Of a stretch of 10,143 bases of DNA, positions 1-7,200 are shown in pieces (within the stretch, counting starts at the first letter, position 1; every line of letters begins with the position of its first letter). A program made the position numbers and the translations under genes. Origin of the DNA: Candidatus Methanovirga basalitermitum. Its GTDB lineage: Archaea > Methanobacteriota > Methanobacteria > Methanobacteriales > Methanobacteriaceae. The notes below the pieces were generated by a model. The model was given only the letters and a program-made list of their open reading frames with translations, was not told the origin of the DNA and ran no database searches. The stretch is taken from positions 1 to 10,143 of the forward strand of contig JAISZW010000232.1 of NCBI GenBank assembly GCA_031284445.1, in the 5' to 3' direction.

Positions 1-2
1 AA

Positions 3-116
3 TGCTGTCAACTTAAGGATTTTTGATTAAAATTTCTATTTTGAATCTTACTTATTCAGACTCTATTTTTAATTTCAATCAAAGTTTAAAAAAATAATTT
101 TCTTAAGTTGACAGCA
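3..116. repeat. MITE-like palindromic element with 15-bp terminal inverted repeats
   Basis: TGCTGTCAACTTAAG at 3-17 is matched by its perfect reverse complement at 102-116. Inside, 22-34 and 71-83 form a second 13-bp inverted pair with one mismatch, so most of the 114 bp could fold into one long hairpin. It has no coding capacity. This is the architecture of a miniature inverted-repeat transposable element or a deleted insertion sequence. The left flank is cut by the window edge, so no target-site duplication can be checked. A 12-bp part of the terminal motif recurs at 869-880. It could instead be a strong hairpin terminator of an upstream gene, but the long perfect ends and the recurrence favour a mobile origin. 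Confidence 0.6.
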
Positions 117-119
117 ATG

Positions 120-129
120 TTTATATATA
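120..129 (+). promoter_or_regulatory. Probable archaeal TATA box upstream of precursor gene
   Basis: TTTATATATA is a close match to the archaeal (methanogen) TATA box and begins four bases after the MITE-like element. Initiation about 25 bases downstream would start transcription near 150 and leave a leader of roughly 145 nt before the precursor ATG at 297. A second AT-only stretch at about 184-194 could be an alternative. No well-spaced bacterial -10 accompanies the TTGACA hexamer at 108-113. Confidence 0.45.
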
Positions 130-163
130 AGAATTATATAAATATATGATTGTGAATTTCATA

Positions 164-212
164 AACCTATAATTTTCATAAAATCTTATTATATGACTCA
201 AATTATGAGGTT
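164..212 (+). promoter_or_regulatory. Imperfect inverted repeat in the precursor leader
   Basis: AACCTATAATTT (164-175) pairs with AAATTATGAGGTT (200-212), giving a 12-bp stem with one bulged base and a 24-nt loop. An overlapping alternative pairs TGTGAA (151-156) with TTCACA (211-216), and the two stems compete for the TT at 211-212. This lies between the TATA-like box and the precursor start. It could be a regulator operator, or a leader RNA structure that affects precursor translation or stability. In such AT-rich DNA a chance origin is possible. Confidence 0.35.
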
Positions 213-284
213 CACATAGAAACTCTCACAGAAAGTAAGATGGAAATTATCTTCTTCTTAGGTGAGGGATTATAAATCTTGATT

Positions 285-290
285 GGAGAT
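285..290 (+). promoter_or_regulatory. Ribosome binding site of precursor gene
   Basis: GGAGAT sits about 8 bases before ATG 297 and fixes that start. A TTG in frame at 279 would add six residues but lacks a correctly spaced site; the GGTGAG at 261-266 is too far from it. An in-frame stop at 273 prevents any longer form. Confidence 0.6.
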
Positions 291-296
291 GAAAAT

Positions 297-443
297 ATGA
301 GTAAAATTAAAATATCTAAAAATTCAAGTTCTAATAAGCCTGAATTAGTTGATATATATAATCAAAGAGTATTGAATCGTAATATTGCTAAAGCCTTGAT
401 GGTAAGTCTTTGTTGCTGTTCATGTTGTTGTACTATTGATTAA
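297..443 (+). CDS. Cys-rich TOMM/LAP (streptolysin S-like) precursor peptide
   Basis: The 48-codon frame encodes a leader of about 38 residues that is polar, rich in Lys/Asn/Ser and free of Cys. It is followed by a C-terminal core, CCCSCCCTID (residues 39-48). Eight of the last ten residues are Cys, Ser or Thr, the residues that YcaO cyclodehydratases convert to azolines and SagB-type enzymes oxidise to azoles. The cysteine block recalls the clustered Cys core of streptolysin S-type peptides. The leader contains Y21-x3-V25, which resembles the aromatic-x3-aliphatic (FxxxB) element that partner proteins bind in SagA-type leaders. There is no Gly-Gly cleavage site and no signal peptide, so the leader/core boundary is uncertain. 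The maturation genes lie about 460 bp downstream in the same orientation. An alternative is a small metal-binding Cys peptide, but the B-C-D neighbours make a precursor much more likely. The function is inferred from context and composition. Confidence 0.85.
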   Translation: MSKIKISKNSSSNKPELVDIYNQRVLNRNIAKALMVSLCCCSCCCTID

Positions 444-447
444 ATTC

Positions 448-469
448 TATCTTTTCTTTCTTTTTTTTA
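448..469 (+). terminator. Pyrimidine/oligo-T tract after precursor gene
   Basis: A run of nearly pure pyrimidines ending in eight T residues (461-468) begins five bases after the precursor stop codon. Oligo-T tracts on the coding strand terminate archaeal transcription without a hairpin. The tract could end most precursor transcripts and so give an excess of precursor over enzyme mRNA, with some readthrough into the operon at 908. Confidence 0.45.
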
Positions 470-621
470 GGTGAGCATATATATGGGAATGTCTTAATAC
501 TAACATGACAGTTGATACTCAAAGTAAACACACTAAATATATTGTAAACTGGAGTATTAACTATGATGACTAATACAAGCACAAAATGTGTGTTAAAAGT
601 AAGAAGAGGATGAGATTATGA

Positions 622-835
622 TTAAAACAAGTCAAAGACAAAAAAAATAATTATTGTAAGAATACTCATACTCTGGAGAATATCTATTTAACATATCAAC
701 TTGATAAAATTAAGACTAATATCGAATGGAGAAGAAAGAACACATGACTATATCCTTGAAGAGCAATTAACAGCATCATCAAGAACAATAGAAGTATTAG
801 GGAGTAGTTACAATTATAATATCGTTGATAATTAA
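622..835 (+). pseudogene. Frameshifted remnant of an unidentified protein (possible transposase tail)
   Basis: An open stretch without a start codon (622-744) has ordinary codon use and includes TLENIYLTYQLDKIKTNIEW. It stops at TGA 745-747. The adjacent frame continues from about 743 to TAA 833-835 with protein-like sequence containing YILEEQLTASSRTIEVLG. Together they look like the C-terminal end of one protein broken by a frameshift. The terminal-repeat motif follows 33 bp after the stop, the position expected for the right end of an insertion sequence, so a transposase remnant is the best guess. I do not recognise the family. The rest of 476-621 contains only tiny frames (such as 505-573, 22 codons) and may be further decay of the same gene. 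It may all be non-coding. Confidence 0.3.
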
Positions 836-847
836 ATAAAAACAAAT

Positions 848-859
848 AAAAATATAATG
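848..859 (+). promoter_or_regulatory. Possible TATA box for the azole-synthesis operon
   Basis: AAAAATATAATG lies about 50 bp upstream of the first maturation gene. Initiation some 25 bases downstream would give a leader of roughly 30 nt ahead of the GGTGAG ribosome-binding site. It is a weak match in very AT-rich DNA. The operon could instead be read through from the precursor promoter. Confidence 0.3.
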
Positions 860-868
860 GAAAATTCT

Positions 869-880
869 TTAAGTTGACAG
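869..880 (+). repeat. Solitary copy of the MITE terminal motif
   Basis: TTAAGTTGACAG here is identical to 103-114, the right end of the palindromic element, and is in the same orientation. The base context before it (ATTCT versus ATTTTC) is also similar. No partner in inverted orientation is visible nearby apart from the left arm at 3-17. It looks like the right end of a decayed insertion sequence. Confidence 0.45.
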
Positions 881-907
881 AGTTGATTCTTTTTGCATAT
901 GATGTAG

Positions 908-1789
908 GTGAGAAAATTGAAAGATGATCATACTGCTGAAAAAGGAAAAAATATTTTTTTATCAAAAGCACTTGAAGATAGACTTAATGATGTGTTGGTT
1001 TATAATTCTATAATAGAAACTCCTTTATCGAAAATAAACTCAATAATGATAAAAGATATTGATGATATTGGTTTACAATATTTGCTAAATTATCAAACAC
1101 AAAGAGAGGGTGATTTATTAAATGCGTTATCATATTCTACCACTTTGTTTCCTTATATAAATGAAATGGAGCCATATAGAGAATCTAAAAATGGAATTTC
1201 ATTAGAATATGATGATTATAAATCAGAATTAAGTGAACTATTAAATAAAAGAAGAAGTATTAGAGATTTTTCTGGTGATGAAGTTTCTTTTAAAGTAATT
1301 AGTAATATTCTTTTGAATGCTGGTAATATACATAAAATAGGAGACTTTTTTTTTAGAAATATAGCCTCTGGTGGGGGATTTTACCCTATAGATATTTATT
1401 TTTATGCTAATAATGTTGAAAATTTAGAACAAAATATTTACAAGTTTAATCCTATGAATAAAAACCTTGAAATTATTAATTCTGATTCTGCAAAAAGTAT
1501 AAACTCTATTTTCAGTAGTCAGAGTTCAATTCAATTTGAAAAAGCAGCAGGAATTATATTTTTTGTTTTTGATTATATTAAACCTTTCCAAAAATATGGG
1601 GATTTTTCTTTGTCTTTTGGGTTTATAGAAGTTGGAATGATATCTCAAACAATACATTTATTAAGTACACTTTATGGGGTTGGTGTTTGTGATATTGGTG
1701 GATTTGATAAGCCTTCTTGCGAAAGTTTATTGAAAGTCGATGGTTTAAATAAACATGTGATTCATGCCATGGTATTAGGAAGTATTTAA
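908..1789 (+). CDS. SagB-type FMN-dependent azoline dehydrogenase
   Basis: This is a nitroreductase-fold protein of the SagB/TOMM B family, which uses FMN to oxidise thiazolines and oxazolines on a precursor peptide to aromatic azoles. The diagnostic motifs (numbered from GTG 908) are RRSIRDF at 115-121 (the FMN phosphate-binding opening of the fold), SGGGFYPIDIY near 154-164, and a C-terminal stretch with GMISQTIHLLSTLYGVGVCD and IGGF around 244-267. Residues 1-105 are an N-terminal extension with no recognised domain. No ATG start exists, and a TAG immediately precedes GTG 908. The listed start is the longest frame, but GGTGA at 907-911 would suit translation from TTG 917 better (290 residues). 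The stop codon overlaps the next ATG (TAATG), indicating translational coupling to the partner gene. The length of about 290 residues is at the short end for the family. The role is well supported by motifs and neighbours; the exact substrate is inferred. Confidence 0.85.
   Translation: MRKLKDDHTAEKGKNIFLSKALEDRLNDVLVYNSIIETPLSKINSIMIKDIDDIGLQYLLNYQTQREGDLLNALSYSTTLFPYINEMEPYRESKNGISLEYDDYKSELSELLNKRRSIRDFSGDEVSFKVISNILLNAGNIHKIGDFFFRNIASGGGFYPIDIYFYANNVENLEQNIYKFNPMNKNLEIINSDSAKSINSIFSSQSSIQFEKAAGIIFFVFDYIKPFQKYGDFSLSFGFIEVGMISQTIHLLSTLYGVGVCDIGGFDKPSCESLLKVDGLNKHVIHAMVLGSI
1777..1782 (+). promoter_or_regulatory. Ribosome binding site for the partner-protein gene
   Basis: AGGAAG lies inside the end of the upstream dehydrogenase gene, six bases before ATG 1789. 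It supports this start and the TAATG coupled arrangement. Confidence 0.55.
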
Positions 1790-2730
1790 TGATTAAATTA
1801 TATAATGATTCAGATATTTTCATTGATCTTGAAAGTAGAAAAATAATAGTTAAAAGAGGATATTGGAATTTTGATCAAACTACACTTGATTTTTCTGATT
1901 TAGATGAAAATGAGTCAAACAATCTGATAGAAATATTTAAAATTTTAAAAAATAAGAAAAAAATTAATAAAAACAAAATTAAAGCATATAAATCCGAATT
2001 TGATCATTTGATTGCTGAAAAGTTTGTATGTGATGAAGATGATGAGACAAAACTGAGTGAAAATAATGTATTATTTATCACGGATTTATCTGATCTCGTT
2101 TCTATGAAATTTAATAAATATGATAACATTTTTATTAAATCTATTGATGATTTTAATACTATTTACTTCAATGACTTAGATAGTTTGACTCAAAATCCGA
2201 TTCTAATTAATAAAACACGAAATAAATTAAAGAATTATATTAAACAAGGAGATATAACTTGTATTTTTGTTGTTTTGAGTAGAGTAAGAAATGATTTTTG
2301 TAATATGATAAATCATTTACTTGATGAGAAAATAGTTTATAGTTTTATTGATAATGAATACATGTATCTTTTTGGCACTAATAAGAAATATACTGGTTGT
2401 TATTCCTGTTTTTCTAAAAGAATGGATGCTAAAATGAAAGAAGAACAAAATCGATATCCTGCTGAAAAAAACATGCATGAAAATGAATTTCAGGATGATA
2501 CTTATCTTTTAGATTTTATTTTTGCTTTAATTGAATATAATTATGTAGAATATACAAAAAATGGTTTATTACCTATAATGGGACGGTTATGTTCTATATT
2601 TGTTAAAAATTTAGAAATTAAATACGAAAATCTATTAAGATCAGTTTTTTGTGATGAATGCGGTTATGTATCTCTCATGGAAAATAGAGAAAGAAATTTA
2701 CAATTAAAAAACTTTTTGAGGGATTTGTGA
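1789..2730 (+). CDS. SagC-like TOMM cyclodehydratase partner (E1-like/RRE protein)
   Basis: This 313-residue protein sits between the B and D genes, where the C subunit of TOMM synthetases is encoded. The C subunit binds the precursor leader and delivers it to, and activates, the YcaO enzyme. Residues 1 to about 85 are Lys/Asp-rich with short predicted strands and helices compatible with a RiPP recognition element (winged-helix fold). Two cysteine pairs, C204-x2-C207 (in GCYSCFSKRM) and C288-x2-C291 (CDECGY), form the zinc tetrad typical of E1-like/ThiF-derived partners. No glycine-rich nucleotide-binding loop is visible, consistent with partner proteins that lost adenylation. The start is fixed by AGGAAG and overlap with the previous stop, and its own stop overlaps the YcaO start (TGATG). 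Overall sequence similarity is diffuse, so the assignment rests on the cysteine tetrad, length and position. Confidence 0.75.
   Translation: MIKLYNDSDIFIDLESRKIIVKRGYWNFDQTTLDFSDLDENESNNLIEIFKILKNKKKINKNKIKAYKSEFDHLIAEKFVCDEDDETKLSENNVLFITDLSDLVSMKFNKYDNIFIKSIDDFNTIYFNDLDSLTQNPILINKTRNKLKNYIKQGDITCIFVVLSRVRNDFCNMINHLLDEKIVYSFIDNEYMYLFGTNKKYTGCYSCFSKRMDAKMKEEQNRYPAEKNMHENEFQDDTYLLDFIFALIEYNYVEYTKNGLLPIMGRLCSIFVKNLEIKYENLLRSVFCDECGYVSLMENRERNLQLKNFLRDL
2718..2722 (+). promoter_or_regulatory. Ribosome binding site deciding the YcaO start
   Basis: GAGGG ends seven bases before ATG 2730. This favours ATG 2730 over the in-frame GTG 2727, which would be too close. The ATG shares its A with the stop codon of the upstream gene. 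Confidence 0.5.
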
Positions 2731-4091
2731 TGATTCAGAGCCTTTCAACTTTCAAAGGGATATATAGTTTTTTTAAAGGAATATCTGGGGATCATTGTGG
2801 TATGGTAAATAGCAAGATTCGTCAGACTTCAATTGTAGATCCAGACTTAAATTTCTTTATAATGGAAGTTGATTTTCCAAATTATGGAAGGTTATTGGAT
2901 ATTCCTCAAGCTCATTTTTATGCTGGAGGTTATGGGACTTCAAGAGAAGATGCTCTTATTAGATTAATTGGAGAAATAATTGAGAGATATTCTGGGATAT
3001 ATAACTATCAATTATTAAAGAATAAAATTATTTTTAGTAGTTATGACGAATTAATTGAAAAAAATGTTAAAGTCATGGATTTGAAATTTTTAAATATTCC
3101 TGATGAAGATAAAATTCAGCTTGCTATAAATAATAGAATCCATGCAATGGCAATGAAAAATATAAAACCTGAAGATCTTATTGGGGATATAAATTCTGAT
3201 GATGTTATTGGATGGTTTAAAATGTTTGACATTTATAAATCAGAAAATTTTTATGTTCCTGCACAGCTTTTTTTCATGGGTTATTTGAATGATAAAAAAA
3301 TGTTAGAACCTACTAATTTCTTTTCTATCAGTACAGGAACTGCTTCACATAGAAGCTATGAAAATGCTTTGACAAGTGCCTTAGTCGAATACTTACAAAG
3401 TGATTCTTTAATGCTTTTTTGGTATGCGAAGAATGTTAAGGCACCAAAGGTTATTTTAGATGCTGAGACTGAACAATTTCTTAAAGAAAATAAGTTAATT
3501 CCACAAGATAAAGATATTCTGGTTTTGGATCTTACAATTGACAAACCTTTTACTATTTTGGGTGTTTTCATTATTGGTGATGAATATCCTAAAGTTTCTT
3601 TTGGAATTCATGGTGATTCAAATCCTCAATTTGCATTATACAGAGGATTAATGGAAGCATTAAGTATTTATAATGCTAATTTTATTAGATCTTTTTATGA
3701 AGACAAATTTTTTGAATTAAGTTTCGATAAAGACAATAACTTCTTAGAATTAGATTCAAATGTTTTATATTGGGCTAATAGTTTAGACACAGAGAAAAAA
3801 GAAGATTTTTTGAAAAGTAAAATAAAAGGTGAAAAAAGTTTTGAATCATTAACTTCACTTTCCTCAAAGAAATTATTGCCTTCAATTTTAGATTATCTTA
3901 AGAGAAATAATTTTAATGTAGGTGTGTATGATATAACTTGTCCTGAAGTTGGTTTAAATAATTGGTATGTTCTAAGAACAATTATTCCAGAATTATTACC
4001 TATAATGATACCTGGTGTTCCATATTCGAGACATCCTCGTTTTTTAAAATATGGAAGCTGTAATTATGTATTGCCTCATCCGTTACCCTAA
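2730..4091 (+). CDS. YcaO-domain azoline-forming cyclodehydratase (SagD-like)
   Basis: This ATP-dependent enzyme activates the backbone amide next to Cys/Ser/Thr and closes the side chain to thiazoline or oxazoline. It is a 453-residue YcaO protein, the usual TOMM D size. Visible motifs (from ATG 2730) are GGYGTSREDALIRLIGEIIE at 66-85 followed by R86 (glycine-rich start and the ExxER metal/ATP site), STGTASH at 201-207 leading into ALVEYLQSDS at 217-226, and a third helix with GLMEALSIYNANFIRS in the middle region. The protein ends in PHPLP (449-453), the C-terminal PxPxP signature of peptide-modifying YcaO proteins, which separates it from the non-RiPP YcaO proteins lacking this tail. The first motif has Arg78 where many YcaO proteins have Ser. 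The gene is translationally coupled to the partner gene and ends the three-gene operon. The listed start is ATG 2730; GTG 2727 would add one residue. Confidence 0.9.
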   Translation: MIQSLSTFKGIYSFFKGISGDHCGMVNSKIRQTSIVDPDLNFFIMEVDFPNYGRLLDIPQAHFYAGGYGTSREDALIRLIGEIIERYSGIYNYQLLKNKIIFSSYDELIEKNVKVMDLKFLNIPDEDKIQLAINNRIHAMAMKNIKPEDLIGDINSDDVIGWFKMFDIYKSENFYVPAQLFFMGYLNDKKMLEPTNFFSISTGTASHRSYENALTSALVEYLQSDSLMLFWYAKNVKAPKVILDAETEQFLKENKLIPQDKDILVLDLTIDKPFTILGVFIIGDEYPKVSFGIHGDSNPQFALYRGLMEALSIYNANFIRSFYEDKFFELSFDKDNNFLELDSNVLYWANSLDTEKKEDFLKSKIKGEKSFESLTSLSSKKLLPSILDYLKRNNFNVGVYDITCPEVGLNNWYVLRTIIPELLPIMIPGVPYSRHPRFLKYGSCNYVLPHPLP

Positions 4092-4138
4092 ATATTTAAA
4101 ATTGTTGGAGATAGTAGTAGGAGAATAACTTAAAAATA

Positions 4139-4144
4139 TTTTTT
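4139..4144 (+). terminator. Oligo-T terminator after the azole operon
   Basis: A T6 tract lies 48 bp after the YcaO stop and is preceded by AT-rich sequence with two AAATATT-type palindromic blocks (4090-4097 and 4134-4141). It is compatible with archaeal oligo-T termination and separates the azole operon from the NRPS gene. Confidence 0.35.
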
Positions 4145-4200
4145 ATCAAGATAAAATGGTTCATTTAAATTATCTAATTAAATACATGATCATAATTGTG

Positions 4201-4209
4201 TTATAATTT
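4201..4209 (+). promoter_or_regulatory. Probable promoter element of the NRPS gene
   Basis: TTATAATTT lies about 60 bp before the NRPS start. As an archaeal TATA box it would place initiation near 4230 with a leader of about 35 nt. TTTAAATTA at 4164-4172 is a second candidate. The 170-bp gap and the preceding oligo-T run support separate transcription of the NRPS. The ribosome-binding site is weak (GTGTGA at 4255-4260, close to the ATG). Confidence 0.35.
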
Positions 4210-4264
4210 CTTGCTTTTAAGAAAGTACCTAGTTTTTAAAGATTAAAAATAATAGTGTGAATAT

Positions 4265-7200
4265 ATGTGCAATAAAAGTATTTTAGAAAGCTTTGATGAA
4301 ATAGTGAAAGATTTTCCAGACAAGTTAGCAGTTAAATTTGAAGAAAAACAAAGTTTAACTTATGGAGAACTAGATAAGCTAATAAATAAAATAGTGTTTT
4401 TATTAGAGAAGAAAGTGGAGTTTATTGATCATCAAGCTTTTAATAATGATACAGATCATTTAAAGCCAATAGTTCCAATTTTTATTGCGAAATCTGTTTA
4501 TTCTGTTGCTTCTATCTTTGCAATTTTAAAGATTGGTTGTGCTTTTGTTTTTATTGAAAAAAACACTCCTAAAAAAAGATTAAAATATTTACTAAAACAA
4601 ATTAATGCAAGTGTAATGATTGATGATGATTTTATAACTGAATTAGAAAACTTAGATAAAATATCTAAAAACCCAATAAATAAAAGAAGATATATAAAAA
4701 ATAATGATTTGGCTATGATTTGTTTCACTTCTGGCTCAACAGGTTCACCTAAGGGTGTAATGATTAACATGGAACAACTTCAGTATAGTGTAAATGCTTT
4801 CTCAGAAGAAGTATTTAATACCTATTCTGCTAAACATTTTTTATATATTTCTGAATTTTATTTTTTTACAGGACCAAAGTTTGCTTTATCTGCAATAAAA
4901 AATAAAGTAAGTTTTTACATAGTTTCTGATAACAGTATTCAGAATACTGAGTCTTTTGTAAAATATATAAAACAGAACAAGATTGATATTTCTTTTTTCC
5001 CTCCTCAATTTACAAAAATTTTCCTACAATATGCTGATGGTGTTCTTAAAACAATTATAACGGGTGGAGATAAAGTAAGTAATATACATTCAGATAAAAC
5101 AACAATTTTGAACATATATGGAACAACCGAGACGCTTGGTTCCATCATATCCTTTAAAATCGATAAAATTTATAGAGATACTCCAATTGGAAAACCTTTA
5201 AGTGGAGTTGATGTTTATCTTTTGGATGAAAATCTCAAAGATGTGAGAAAAGGTAATATTCATGTTGCACGGATAATAGCTTTGGGTTATTTGAATGATG
5301 AGAAACTAACACGAGAAAAATTCATACCTAACCCATACTCAAAATCAGATAACGATAAAATCTTGTATAAAACTGATGATTTAGCATACCTAAATAGTGA
5401 TGATGATTTAGTTTACCTTCAAAGAAAGGGTTTCATGATAAATGCCCATGGTTATCGTGTTGAGCCAACAGAAGTGGAGGATGCTATAAATTCAATCAAA
5501 GGAATAAAAGAAAGTGTAGTTGCTGGTTTTGATGTATCCAATTTAACAAAAATAGATAATGACACAATAATATATGCAGGAATAATAACAGAAAAGAAAT
5601 ACTCTCAAATAAATACTAATAAGATAAAAAAGGAACTATCCAACTTAATCCCATCTTACATGATCCCATTGGTTATAGAAAAAATAGATTCCATACCATT
5701 AAATCGCAGAGGGAAAATAGATAGAAAAAACATAGTCCCCATGAACATAGAAGAAATTTACTTAAACAATACAGATGATAAAATTGGAGAACAAGAAAAT
5801 GATATTAGTATAGTAGAGGAGGAATTACTAACAATATTAAAAAACATAGTTCTTCTCACTAATCTCTCAACAAACACAGATCTTGTAAGTATTGGTTTGC
5901 ATTCAATACTACAAATAGAATTTGCAAAACAAATTTATCAAAAGTATTCAATAGACATCCTAGAAAATAATCTATTAAAAGATGAAAACTTCACAATTTC
6001 AAATATCGCTAAATTAATAAAAAATAATGAAGAAAATGAATTAATTGTAAACTATAAAAAAGAGAAAGATGATTATTATCCTTTAAAGAAAAATCAATTA
6101 GGCATATATTTAGAACAAATAAAAAAACAAACAATAGAATACAACATCCCCATACTAATCAAAATTCAAAAAAGCATTGATATTAGAGATTTAATAGAGA
6201 AACTATTTTACTTTCATCCCTACCTAAACAGCACCATCAAAAACAAAAACGATAAAATACTCCTAAAAAGAAGAAAAAATAATATTAGAGTAGAGACTAT
6301 TTCTATTAATGAAGAAACTTTAGAAGATAAAATAAAGGATTTAATAAAACCATTTACTCTTGAAGATGATTCTAATCTCTACAGAATTCATGTCATAGAG
6401 ACAAATGAGAATAATTATCTGTTTTTAGACATAAACCATATACTATTTGATGGTGCATCCATCCATCTTTTTATAAAAACAATGAACAAAATACTAAACA
6501 AAAACAATGAAATAAGAGTGGATGATCTTGCTTTCTATTCAAACTACCTAGAAAACAAAAAAATAAACTCAAAAAAATACAAAGAACAAGTAATTTTCTA
6601 CAGAGACCTACTGAAAAATATAGATTCTGTGACTGAACTATTAGACAAAAACACAAGTAATAACCATGATGGTGATGGTAAGGTTTTAGTTTCGATTGAT
6701 AAAAAGAAGATTGATCTTTTTTGTGAGGATAATAAGATCTCTGAATCTAATCTTCTATTAGCTGTTTACTTATACACAATATCTAAATACTCCTTACAAG
6801 AGGATATTCTAATTTCAACAATTGTCTCCTCAAAAACACCAATATTTGAAGATTCAGTTGGTATGTTTGCAAACACACTACCATTCCCAATAACAATAAA
6901 TACCAACGATACAATAGAAGAATTCCTACAAGAGGTTAAAAACAGAACTATGAATATTAATAATAATAACCTTTATTCTGTTCTTGATTTAAAAGAAGAT
7001 TATGGCTATCAAACGACTATCGCTTATAACTACAGACACAACATATTAAACACAAATAAAATAATGAATAAAGAGATCAAGGGTTTCATTGATTTTACAA
7101 GTGATAATTTCAACTATTCTTTTGATTTAATACTCAACATAGACTCAATAAATGATGAATATAGATTAGAGTTTTTACACTCCAACAAATACTCAAATGA

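Noticed and set aside
108..113. TTGACA hexamers (108-113, 873-878) as bacterial -35 boxes
   Set aside because: Both are part of the repeated terminal motif. At 108 no -10 stands at 16-18 bases; at 873 the only -10-like hexamer (898-903) would start transcription on the start codon region.
505..573. 22-codon frame and neighbouring mini-frames (566-616, 619-651) as extra precursor peptides
   Set aside because: They carry no Cys/Ser/Thr-rich C-terminal core and no consistent leader similarity to the 297-443 peptide. They are more likely debris.
696..971. Reverse-strand frame of 91 codons, rich in Leu/Phe/Tyr
   Set aside because: It overlaps the start of the dehydrogenase and the remnant region, and its hydrophobic composition is what antisense of A-rich coding DNA gives. 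I see no ribosome site or family motif.
1623..1823. Reverse-strand frames inside the dehydrogenase, YcaO and NRPS genes (also 3356-3571, 4498-4770, 6471-6656, 8839-9114)
   Set aside because: All are antisense to genes with clear motifs and show no recognisable domains.
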